Assembly (NCBI RefSeq): GCF_017352135.1
Contig: NZ_CP071454.1
Location: 1-64,000 of the forward strand
Reading direction: 5' to 3'
Length of the DNA stretch: 64,000 nt
Origin: Rhizobium lentis
Lineage (GTDB): Bacteria > Pseudomonadota > Alphaproteobacteria > Rhizobiales > Rhizobiaceae
This document shows positions 54,381-62,225 of this stretch, one piece after another. Numbering within the stretch: the first letter of the stretch is position 1; each line of letters starts with the position of its first letter. Under the pieces are notes generated by a model, which saw nothing but the letters and a program-made list of their open reading frames with translations, did no database searches and was not told the DNA's origin. The position numbers were made by a program, and so were the translations under genes.

Positions 54381-54722
54381 TCAGCCGGGCAGCTTGCAGC
54401 CCTTGCTCATGCCAGCCGACTGCATGGCTGAAACCTTGCCTTTGGACGCGGCAATTTCCCCTTCTTTGTCTCCTCCAGCGACACTGCCGATGGGGACGCC
54501 GACGAGAAAGACACCGAAAGCGTCGCCGTTCGCAGCGCTGATCTGCTGCTTGGAAAGGTCGTCGAGCTTGGCCTTCTCTTTCTTGAGTTCCGCGGCGAGC
54601 GCCTCGCAACTCAGGTTGGTGTAAGCTGCCATCGGAATATCGACCTGGACGATGGCGTCAGGACGTTTGGCGCAGCCGGCAAGTGCCGCAGTCGCCGCGA
54701 GTGCTATGATAATCTTGTTCAT
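54381..54722 (-). CDS. Small lipoprotein, hypothetical
   Basis: 113 residues, MNKIIIALAATAALAGCAKR with lipobox LAGC (Cys17). The mature part has SCEALAAELKKEKAKLDDLS (helical), then a glycine-rich GVFLVGVPIGSVAGGDKEGE segment which may insert in membranes, and a final cysteine. This is similar to small rhizobial outer-membrane lipoproteins; role unknown. Confidence 0.72.
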   Translation of the reverse strand: MNKIIIALAATAALAGCAKRPDAIVQVDIPMAAYTNLSCEALAAELKKEKAKLDDLSKQQISAANGDAFGVFLVGVPIGSVAGGDKEGEIAASKGKVSAMQSAGMSKGCKLPG

Positions 54723-54845
54723 GAATGGTCCCCAATTCCCGCAGCAGCTGTAACATCGCCGCGCGCATTGCGGGAGGCGGCCAAGCCTTCAACCACAGAC
54801 TTTTATTTGCCTGGGAATGGGAACATGGGGCGCTGCTTCAAACTC

Positions 54846-55010
54846 CCTCATCCCTTCCTCGGGCTTGACCCGAGGGACGTCACAGGGATCCAGCGCGCCC
54901 AAGTCCTTGGGCGCGTGAGACGCTCTCCGTGCTGGATCACGGCGCAGACGCGCCGTGGCTGGATTCCTGTGACATCCCTCGGGCGCAGCCCTGAGGGCAC
55001 AGGAATGAGG
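54846..55010. repeat. Large intergenic inverted repeat with inner hairpins
   Basis: Outer arms of about 48 nt: the left includes GGACGTCACAGGGATCCAGC and the right GCTGGATTCCTGTGACATCC, with CCTCGGG/CCCGAGG parts between. Inner hairpins: GCGCCCAAG/CTTGGGCGC (54894-54915) and CACGGCGC-AGAC-GCGCCGTG (54938-54957). The whole would fold into a cruciform/cloverleaf. It is a repeated rhizobial element rather than a gene. Confidence 0.7.
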
Positions 55011-55168
55011 GAAGAGGGGTGGTGCCTCGAAGGCCTCGAAGGACGGGGTGCGCCGGCCTCACGGCGATAGGTCCGGGAGATTGTTGACCCAATCCGAACG
55101 ATTCATTCGTTTCCCTTTTGTACTCTTGCCCTCTTCCATTTCGCGCTGACTCTCTCCATATTCGCGCC

Positions 55169-58100
55169 ATGGCCAGATCTCCGAAAAAATCTTCGCCCTC
55201 GAATGGTTTCGAGGAAGCCCCGCAATCGTCCTTTGAAGGCGCCCCACTCTCCGGCTCCGTCGCCGATTGGGTGAAGCAGCTCGAGGCCGATGCCGAAGCG
55301 TCGGGGGTGGAGAGCCAGCGCGAGATCGCTTCCAAGGCTGGCAAGCACCGCAAGAAGGTGGAAAACGAGGCGCGCAAGCACAACGAAGCGGTCAGCGTCA
55401 ACAAGAAGGCGACGGTCAGCAAGACTGCACGCGGCGTCTCGATCGGCGGTTCCTCCGACCCGAAGACGCGCGCCGCCGCCGGCCTCAATCCGGTGGCCGG
55501 CCTCGACATTTCGCTCGAGGATGCCGGCAGCATCTCGCCCGGCGGCGTCACTGCCACGGTCGAGGCGCTTTCCAAGCTGATCGAGAGCGGCAACCCGCTG
55601 CACAAGAACGGCAAGATCTGGACGCCGCACCGCCCTGCCCGCCCGGATAAATCGGAAGGCGGCATCACCATTCGCATGGCCTCCGAATACAAGCCGGCCG
55701 GCGACCAGCCGACGGCCATTCGCGATCTCGTCGAGGGCCTGCAGAGCGGCGAGCGCAGCCAGGTGCTGCTCGGCGTCACCGGCTCCGGCAAGACCTTCAC
55801 CATGGCCAAGGTGATCGAGGAGACGCAGCGCCCGGCTGTCATCCTCGCGCCGAACAAGACGCTGGCCGCCCAGCTCTATTCCGAGTTCAAGAACTTCTTC
55901 CCCGACAATGCGGTGGAATATTTCGTTTCCTACTACGATTACTACCAGCCGGAAGCCTATGTGCCGCGCTCCGACACCTATATCGAGAAGGAAAGCTCCA
56001 TCAACGAGCAGATCGACCGCATGCGCCACTCGGCGACGCGCTCGCTGCTCGAACGCGACGATTGCATCATCGTCGCCTCAGTCTCCTGCATCTATGGTAT
56101 CGGCTCGGTCGAGACCTATACGGCGATGACCTTCCAGATGAATGTCGGCGACCGGCTGGACCAGCGCCAGCTGCTGGCCGATCTCGTCGCCCAGCAATAT
56201 AAGCGCCGCGATATGGATTTCACCCGCGGCTCCTTCCGCGTGCGCGGCGATACGATCGAGATCTTCCCCGCCCACCTGGAGGATGCCGCCTGGCGCATCT
56301 CGATGTTCGGCGACGAGATCGACGCCATCACCGAGTTCGACCCGCTGACCGGCCAGAAGACCGGCGATCTGAAATCGGTGAAGATCTACGCCAATTCGCA
56401 CTATGTCACCCCGCGCCCGACGCTGAACGGCGCCATCAAGGCGATCAAGGAAGAGCTCAGGCTGCGCCTCGCCGAACTGGAGAAGGCCGGCCGCCTGCTG
56501 GAGGCCCAGCGCCTGGAGCAGCGCACCCGCTACGATATCGAGATGCTGGAAGCCACCGGCTCCTGCCAGGGCATCGAGAACTATTCGCGCTACCTCACCG
56601 GCCGCGATCCCGGCGATCCGCCGCCGACGCTGTTCGAATATATTCCCGACAACGCCATCGTCTTCATCGACGAGAGCCATGTCACCGTGCCGCAGATCGG
56701 CGGCATGTATCGCGGCGACTTCCGCCGCAAGGCGACGCTGGCCGAATACGGCTTCCGCCTGCCCTCCTGCATGGACAACCGGCCGCTGCGCTTCGAGGAA
56801 TGGGACGCCATGCGTCCCGACACCATTGCCGTTTCGGCCACGCCGGGCAGCTGGGAGCTGGAGCAATCGGGCGGCGTCTTCGCCGAACAGGTGATCCGCC
56901 CGACCGGCCTGATCGACCCACCGGTCGAGGTCCGATCCGCCCGCACCCAGGTCGACGACGTGCTCGGCGAAATCCGCGAAACCGCCGCCAAGGGCTACCG
57001 CACGCTCTGCACCGTGTTGACCAAGCGCATGGCCGAAGACCTCACAGAATATCTGCATGAGCAAGGCGTGCGCGTGCGCTACATGCACTCGGATATCGAC
57101 ACGCTGGAGCGCATCGAGATCATCCGCGATCTCCGCCTCGGAGCTTTCGACGTGCTCGTCGGCATCAACCTGCTGCGCGAGGGCCTCGACATTCCGGAAT
57201 GCGGCTTCGTCGCCATTCTCGATGCCGACAAGGAAGGCTTCCTGCGCTCCGAAACCTCGCTGATCCAGACGATTGGCCGCGCAGCACGCAACGTCGACGG
57301 CAAGGTCATCCTCTATGCCGACCAGATCACCGGCTCCATGCAGCGCGCCATGGACGAGACCGCGCGCCGCCGCGAAAAGCAGATGGCCTATAACCTCGAA
57401 CACGGCATCACGCCGGAATCGGTGAAGGCCAAGATCTCCGACATCCTCGACAGTGTCTACGAACGCGACCACGTCCGCGCCGACATCTCGGGCGTCTCGG
57501 GCAAAGGCTTCGCCGACGGCGGCAACCTCGTCGGCAACAACCTCCAGGCCCATCTCAACGCCCTCGAAAAGAGCATGCGCGACGCCGCCGCCGACCTCGA
57601 CTTCGAAAAAGCCGCCCGCCTCCGCGACGAAATCAAACGCCTCAAGGCCGTGGAACTCGCCGCCATGGACGATCCGATGGCGCGCGAGGAAGCTCGCAAC
57701 CAGGAAGGTGGCAAGAGAACTGGAAAAGCCAACCGCGAGTCCCTTCTCCCCACGGGGGAGAAGGTGCCCGTCAGGGCGGATGAGGGGGCCACACCCTCCT
57801 ACTTCTCCAAACCCACCCTCGACGACATGGGCCCAGGCACCGACACCACCACCCCCCTGTTCCGCAAACCCGATCTCGACGAAATGGGCCGCCACGTCGC
57901 CACCCCCGCCGACAGCAAAAGCCTCTTCCGTCGCAACACGCTCGACGAAATGACCGTCAGCCGCACGGAAAAACCGGTGACCGGCCATGTGCCGGAGAAG
58001 CCGGAGTCCGCCAAGGACACGAAGCGCTTCTCACCCTTGCTTGAAGGCCAGCCGGAACGCGACGACGGCGTGAGGCCGGTGGTGCGCGGCCGCGTTGGCG

Positions 58101-58177
58101 CCGGGAGCTATGAGGAGCCGGGCGAGCAGAAGCGCAAGGGGCGGACGAAGGGGAAGACTGGGCGGCCGGGGCGGTGA
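55169..58177 (+). CDS. uvrB: UvrB, excinuclease ABC subunit B
   Basis: 1002 residues from ATG 55169. After a 165-residue N-terminal extension comes the helicase core: Walker A GVTGSGKT (about residue 202), the beta-hairpin [30 protein letters not shown], and [13 protein letters not shown]. The UVR domain that contacts UvrC is at about 800 ([16 protein letters not shown]). It verifies DNA damage in nucleotide excision repair. Normal UvrB has about 670 residues; this one has an N-terminal and a C-terminal extension of about 160 each. The C-terminal one contains a palindromic repeat at codons 858-874. No SOS box was seen upstream. Confidence 0.97.
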   Translation: MARSPKKSSPSNGFEEAPQSSFEGAPLSGSVADWVKQLEADAEASGVESQREIASKAGKHRKKVENEARKHNEAVSVNKKATVSKTARGVSIGGSSDPKTRAAAGLNPVAGLDISLEDAGSISPGGVTATVEALSKLIESGNPLHKNGKIWTPHRPARPDKSEGGITIRMASEYKPAGDQPTAIRDLVEGLQSGERSQVLLGVTGSGKTFTMAKVIEETQRPAVILAPNKTLAAQLYSEFKNFFPDNAVEYFVSYYDYYQPEAYVPRSDTYIEKESSINEQIDRMRHSATRSLLERDDCIIVASVSCIYGIGSVETYTAMTFQMNVGDRLDQRQLLADLVAQQYKRRDMDFTRGSFRVRGDTIEIFPAHLEDAAWRISMFGDEIDAITEFDPLTGQKTGDLKSVKIYANSHYVTPRPTLNGAIKAIKEELRLRLAELEKAGRLLEAQRLEQRTRYDIEMLEATGSCQGIENYSRYLTGRDPGDPPPTLFEYIPDNAIVFIDESHVTVPQIGGMYRGDFRRKATLAEYGFRLPSCMDNRPLRFEEWDAMRPDTIAVSATPGSWELEQSGGVFAEQVIRPTGLIDPPVEVRSARTQVDDVLGEIRETAAKGYRTLCTVLTKRMAEDLTEYLHEQGVRVRYMHSDIDTLERIEIIRDLRLGAFDVLVGINLLREGLDIPECGFVAILDADKEGFLRSETSLIQTIGRAARNVDGKVILYADQITGSMQRAMDETARRREKQMAYNLEHGITPESVKAKISDILDSVYERDHVRADISGVSGKGFADGGNLVGNNLQAHLNALEKSMRDAAADLDFEKAARLRDEIKRLKAVELAAMDDPMAREEARNQEGGKRTGKANRESLLPTGEKVPVRADEGATPSYFSKPTLDDMGPGTDTTTPLFRKPDLDEMGRHVATPADSKSLFRRNTLDEMTVSRTEKPVTGHVPEKPESAKDTKRFSPLLEGQPERDDGVRPVVRGRVGAGSYEEPGEQKRKGRTKGKTGRPGR
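57741..57790. repeat. RIME-like palindrome inside the uvrB frame
   Basis: CCCTTCTCCCCACGGGGGAG then AAGGTGCCCGTCAGGGCGGA then TGAGGGGGCC. It reproduces one half of the intergenic element at 16601-16718. It is in frame with uvrB and is read as [16 protein letters not shown], in the disordered C-terminal extension beyond the UVR domain. Rickettsial palindromic elements insert in coding frames in a similar way. Confidence 0.75.
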
Positions 58178-58206
58178 CTCGCTACAAGGCGGTCGTCGAG
58201 TGGCCG

Positions 58207-59706
58207 TTATAGGCTATAATGTCTTCTCAGAGCTTTATCGAAAGATTTCGCGATTACGAATTTCGCGTGACGACGGTATCTTTGTGTCTGCAATGAAAAG
58301 ATTGGCTTATACCCAATAAAAGCCTTACTCGCTCGGTTCACATACTTAGAAAACGTCCAAGTTTCATATCCGATATCTTGATTGAACGTCACGTCTCGCA
58401 ACAGTTTTGTTTCAATTTTCCTTCGATTGTAGTTAGCAATCAGCCATCCTTTGCCTTTGGCGCGATATCGCTTAACGAATCGCCACGCATCGCCATAGGC
58501 TCGCATTTTGAGCTTTCTCCAGGCATTGGACAGCGTAGAGTTCTTGATCTTCACCGTTTGGCCATCGAATTCAAAACCAAGATATTCGAGGCCATTCCTG
58601 GAGGCCTTCCCGTATAGATGTGCAAACGAAAGGCCAGTTTGTGCGGAAGAGAATTCACAAACGGCGACTTTCTTATCCTGGATCCGTAATTGCTTTCCGT
58701 AATTCTTTATCGCAGATTGGAGACGTTCCTTTGCAGCCATAGGGTCCGGCGCGCCACCTGTGGGAAGGATGATAACAATGTCGTCAGAATAGCGTCTATA
58801 AAGTCCTCCAAGAGCTTTGCTCCAGGAGTTCATTTCCTCGTCAAACTCGATCAAGTAAAAGTTTGCAATTAGATCAGACAACGGCGTACCCTGCGGAATC
58901 CCGAAATCAAATCCATTCTTTTGAATTAGGCTGGCTTGGCCTGCCCCTTTGCCGGAAACAATACTCCTAAATTCTGTGGGTTCGCAGATCTGTTTAAAGC
59001 CGCTTGTTCGAAGGACATCTATCTTACGCTTTCGCTTTTCAGTCCGGTTTGCTCCATCGCCCTTTTTATACATCTGCAGACGATTGAATAAGAGATCGAT
59101 GTCCACGACTGAGTACTTGGTAACGGCACGGAAAACAGCCAAATGGTCAGGGGGCAAGTCTCTTCCGATGAGCATCTCCCAAACAGCTTTGATGCGAGAG
59201 TGCTCCAGACTTTCGAAGTAGGATTTTATGTCGACGACTGTGACGTAACAGCCGTCGCATTGCTTAATAAAGGAAAATATGTCGCGAGCTATTTCTATAT
59301 TACATTTATTTCCGCCACCGGCCTTCGGCAATCTGCGATAGGCCACTGGAACATCTTCGATGCCTCGTTTTCTCAGCTGTCTCTCATATAAAGGTGAAAG
59401 CTTTGCGCGATAGCGGGCGAATATCGCGGCATCTCTCCTCGAAGCAAATCTTATTGGCCTACTCTTCCTGGTTCGGGCGCCGTCCCTTCTGAATTTCGCC
59501 CACTCCTCGTGGAACAACAACAAAGGCAGGAAGGGGTTCTTCGCGACTTCTGTTGGACTGTTTGCTATGCGCGCAAGCTGATGGGGTGAAACATTCCGGT
59601 CGAAATGTATATATGTTTTTATGTCCTTATCACGTGGAACCCAGTGTTCTTCTGATTGCCCGGCGTCATATTCGGTGTGAGAGGAGGCAAAAACACCATC
59701 AGGCAT
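58207..59706 (-). CDS. Antiphage-type reverse transcriptase (DRT2-like candidate)
   Basis: 499 residues. RT motifs: catalytic Asp159 in VTVVDIKSYFESLEHS, IPQGTPLSDLIANFYLIEFD, YRRYSDDIVII with Asp308-Asp309, and GLEYLGFEFDGQTVKIKNS. It lacks the maturase/HNH of group II introns and the palm of retrons in typical order, and no intron boundary or retron msr is visible. The KSRPIRFASRRDAAIFARY block and SDLIANFYL resemble unknown-group RTs such as DRT2, which produce a repeat-encoding cDNA from an upstream RNA. Its base composition is AT-richer than neighbours, suggesting recent transfer. Convergent with uvrB, 30 bp apart. Confidence 0.8.
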   Translation of the reverse strand: MPDGVFASSHTEYDAGQSEEHWVPRDKDIKTYIHFDRNVSPHQLARIANSPTEVAKNPFLPLLLFHEEWAKFRRDGARTRKSRPIRFASRRDAAIFARYRAKLSPLYERQLRKRGIEDVPVAYRRLPKAGGGNKCNIEIARDIFSFIKQCDGCYVTVVDIKSYFESLEHSRIKAVWEMLIGRDLPPDHLAVFRAVTKYSVVDIDLLFNRLQMYKKGDGANRTEKRKRKIDVLRTSGFKQICEPTEFRSIVSGKGAGQASLIQKNGFDFGIPQGTPLSDLIANFYLIEFDEEMNSWSKALGGLYRRYSDDIVIILPTGGAPDPMAAKERLQSAIKNYGKQLRIQDKKVAVCEFSSAQTGLSFAHLYGKASRNGLEYLGFEFDGQTVKIKNSTLSNAWRKLKMRAYGDAWRFVKRYRAKGKGWLIANYNRRKIETKLLRDVTFNQDIGYETWTFSKYVNRASKAFIGYKPIFSLQTQRYRRHAKFVIAKSFDKALRRHYSL

Positions 59707-60000
59707 GGTTTAGTTTTTGCCTCCGCCAGTATATCATGGCACAAATGCCACTAACGTCCTTAAATTAACGAAACATGCTATTCTGTCACTGCGGAGATAT
59801 TGTCGACTATTGTCGGCATCATCACCAGGAAGATTGGAAAGCGAACAACCATCGGAGTAATGTTGATGATCGCAGCGCTATTAACCGCCTTTCCGATTGA
59901 CAGTATAAACACTTGACTCACGCGTTACCGTGATCCGGGACACCGATCATGGTTAGACCATTGCCGGGCTTACCGTCTGGGAACCCCCATGCAGAAAATA
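59707..60000 (-). ncRNA. Candidate structured noncoding RNA/leader upstream of the reverse transcriptase
   Basis: About 290 nt with no convincing protein. Read on the minus strand it contains a stem CCG-x3-ATGGT-CTA-ACCAT-x3-CGG (59943-59967), TCACG-GTAACG-CGTGA (59918-59933), and TGGCA-TTTG-TGCCA just before the gene (59737-59750). A TTGAAA-N17-GATATT promoter-like pair lies at about 60003-60031. Single-RT defence systems of the DRT2 type use an RNA of about this length and position. No homology search has been made, so the boundaries are guesses. Confidence 0.35.
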
Positions 60001-60245
60001 TCAGACTTGACTTGCTGACTTTCAAGCCTGCGTTGAAGAAATCTACAGTTTTTTAGCATTTTTTACGAAACTTACTCTTCGCCAACTGCAACTGCGCTGA
60101 TTCCAAGTAATTAGAGATTGTTCATAATGGTGCATTTCAGGACTGAAGCAGCTTTTCGGGTCAGTCTCTACCGGTAGATCAAGCAGACATCCCCGGAGCC
60201 AGGAAAACTGAAGACCTTCCTCTCGCCACCGCATGCCTCCTTCCC
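60001..60245. other. Upstream intergenic DNA before the RT leader
   Basis: 245 bases between the presumed RNA promoter and the next gene. A/T-rich, with a run of TTTTTT at 60048-60053. No gene seen. It could contain the end of the conserved gene's terminator and the upstream part of the RT promoter. Confidence 0.35.
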
Positions 60246-60944
60246 TCACCTATACACAATCCTCGCCTCCCTCTTCACCAGCGCAAAATAAATCCGCTCC
60301 ACCCGACAGGCCGCACTCCTCGCGCTCGCCTCGTACCCCGCCGCCGGCCATCCGAGCCGCGGGCTGCCATCGGCCGATATCAGCCAGTACCAGCGCTCGT
60401 TGAAGCCGGTGAATTCGATCTTGAAGATCCGCCCCATGCAGGTTTCGCCGTCGAAGCCGATGAAATCGTCGCCCGGCTTTTCCTTCCAGGCGTGGCGCCA
60501 TTTGCCCCTGGGCCTCTCGCCGCTGGCGATCATCTCCCAGCTCTTCCAGCCGTTATAATCCGATCGCGCCGTCAGCGAGCCGTCATAGGGTTTCCGGTCG
60601 AACTCCATGCAGCCTTCGAGAAAGACGGCGACGGACTCGCAGACATCACGCCACGCCTTATCGTCGCGCCATGTCAGCCTGTAGGCGAGTTCATCGGATA
60701 CGTTGCGCAGCGCCTCGGCGATGGCGAAGGCGACGCCTGCCTTGCTCGCCGGCCGACCCTTTGCCTTGATGTCGAGATGGGTACAGAGGAAATCCGCTGC
60801 ATCACGCGCGATGGCATGGATAACATGCGGTTGCCGGCGCTTGCCGATCGCATAGCCGCCGAAATCCCGGATCCGGCGCTGCGATTGCTTGCGAAAGCTG
60901 GTGTTGAGGAACGACCGTAACAGCGTCCCGGCATCGTCTTGCAT
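60246..60944 (-). CDS. Conserved rhizobial hypothetical protein
   Basis: 232 residues, no recognised domain. N-terminal half is basic and helical (SFLNTSFRKQSQRRIRDFGG, HAIARDAADFLCTHLDIKA). The C-terminal half is rich in Trp/Asp (WHAWKEKPGDDFIGFDGETC, NERWYWLISADGSPRLGWP). The start at 60944 has the strong site GAGGAGAGGACACGC. The gene seems native (GC-rich) and may mark the boundary of the inserted RT segment. Confidence 0.65.
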   Translation of the reverse strand: MQDDAGTLLRSFLNTSFRKQSQRRIRDFGGYAIGKRRQPHVIHAIARDAADFLCTHLDIKAKGRPASKAGVAFAIAEALRNVSDELAYRLTWRDDKAWRDVCESVAVFLEGCMEFDRKPYDGSLTARSDYNGWKSWEMIASGERPRGKWRHAWKEKPGDDFIGFDGETCMGRIFKIEFTGFNERWYWLISADGSPRLGWPAAGYEASARSAACRVERIYFALVKREARIVYR

Positions 60945-61063
60945 GCGTGTCCTCTCCTCGTGAGGATGTTTGCCGCATGGTTTCGTGAATGGCTCCCGCC
61001 CGAGCCGGCGATATCAGCGCAATTCCGGACGCAGGACCGCCACGCGCTTTTGCCGGAACTGTT

Positions 61064-61783
61064 CTAGATCAGCGTCGGCTCCGGATCGTCCTCGACCTCG
61101 TCGAGAATCTCCGGCCCGTCATTCCGCGGCGAGCCGACGCCCCGGCCGATCTTCCACATCGTCATCAGCTCGGCCGGAAAGGGCTTCATCAGATCGCCGG
61201 GGTCTGGCTCCGGCGACAGCCACCTTTCATAATCCTCGCGATGCAGGATGACGGGCATGCGGTCGTGAATCGCAGCCATCATCTCGTTCGGCTCGCAGGT
61301 GAGGATGGCGAAGTTGCGGATCGACACGCCGTTCTCATCCTTCCAGGTCTCCCAGATGCCGGCGAGCGCGAAGGGAGCGCCGTCCTTCATCGCGATCGCA
61401 TAAGGCTGCTTGTTCTTGCCGGTCCCGAGAATATCCTTCCATTCGAAGAAGCCGTTGATCGGCACCAGGCAGCGGCGCGAACGATAGGCCGCCCGGAACA
61501 TGCCGTTGGAAGCGACGGTCTCACAGCGGACATTGACCAGCGGCCGCCCGCCGGGCTTCGCCCAGGAGGTTATCAGCCCCCAGCGGGCGGCGGCGAAGAT
61601 GGGACCTGATGTATCCGGCTCGCGCACGATGTCGCTGACGATGATCGGATAATCCTGCGACGGCGCGCCGTTCCACCGGGGAAAGCGATTTCCAAGTCCA
61701 TCGATATCCCCGCCCTTCACGGCCAAGGGGAAATTGCCGATCAGTTCCTCAAGAGAAGTCCTGACGAATATACGTCCGCACAT
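61064..61783 (-). CDS. SRAP protein (YedK/HMCES), abasic-site shield
   Basis: 239 residues. The catalytic Cys2 (MCGRIFVR) forms a thiazolidine crosslink with abasic DNA; Asn84 (LVNVRCE), Glu114 (GFFEWK) and His181 (MPVILH) complete the site. The protein covers abasic sites in single-stranded DNA. It is preceded by a LexA box (61813-61827), so SOS control is probable. Start at 61783 is behind GGAGAGCACTGC, and Cys2 must follow the start methionine. Confidence 0.95.
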   Translation of the reverse strand: MCGRIFVRTSLEELIGNFPLAVKGGDIDGLGNRFPRWNGAPSQDYPIIVSDIVREPDTSGPIFAAARWGLITSWAKPGGRPLVNVRCETVASNGMFRAAYRSRRCLVPINGFFEWKDILGTGKNKQPYAIAMKDGAPFALAGIWETWKDENGVSIRNFAILTCEPNEMMAAIHDRMPVILHREDYERWLSPEPDPGDLMKPFPAELMTMWKIGRGVGSPRNDGPEILDEVEDDPEPTLI

Positions 61784-62225
61784 GCAGTGCTCTCCACCGG
61801 TCGAAATTGTATGTTCCCATTATGTTCTTGGTCGCAATGGTGTCAACCAAACCTCAGTTGTGTGCGAGAATGCCCGCCGACCATTCAAGCTCGTATGAGC
61901 CCGGCGCGCCGGAACAAGCCGAAGCGCACCACCAACCTGCGATAGTTACGCGGATGGCCGCCCGACGCGGCACTATGGAAAGAGTTGGCTAAAAACACAA
62001 TCTTTGCGAGAGTATCCAGCTCAAAAATGAAAGGCAATACTATTTAGAAAACCAAAATATTGCTTTGAGTTCTCAAAATAAAATTCTCTCCGCCAGTATG
62101 TCATCCTTAGTTTTTCATTAAAAATGCAATGAAAAGACACAATTTTGCATTGAAAACTTAATCGGCGCTTGGCATAGATCCCCGAGGATTGTCATCCGCT
62201 GAGCAATAAAACAGCTCTTTCGGGG
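61784..62225. other. Intergenic region between SRAP and RTX genes
   Basis: 442 bases. Near 61813 it holds the LexA box. From about 61990 to 62160 it is very A/T-rich with runs of A and T, as expected for the promoter of the RTX gene or a silenced acquired gene. No further gene was found. Confidence 0.5.
61813..61827. promoter_or_regulatory. LexA (SOS) box of the SRAP gene
   Basis: GTTC-CCATTAT-GTTC, an exact match to the alphaproteobacterial LexA site GTTC-N7-GTTC. It lies 30 bp upstream of the SRAP start codon. No other GTTC-N7-GTTC was noticed before uvrB. Confidence 0.85.

Noticed and set aside
55070..55168. SOS box upstream of uvrB
   Set aside because: Searched for GTTC-N7-GTTC and GAAC-N7-GAAC; only GAACGATTCATTCG was found, which lacks the second half.
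56078..57988. 636-codon open frame on the minus strand
   Set aside because: Antisense to uvrB; no domain, composition of shadow frames.
58207..59706. Group II intron or retron
   Set aside because: No maturase/HNH domain, no intron ends and no msr/msd-like inverted repeats were seen around the RT.
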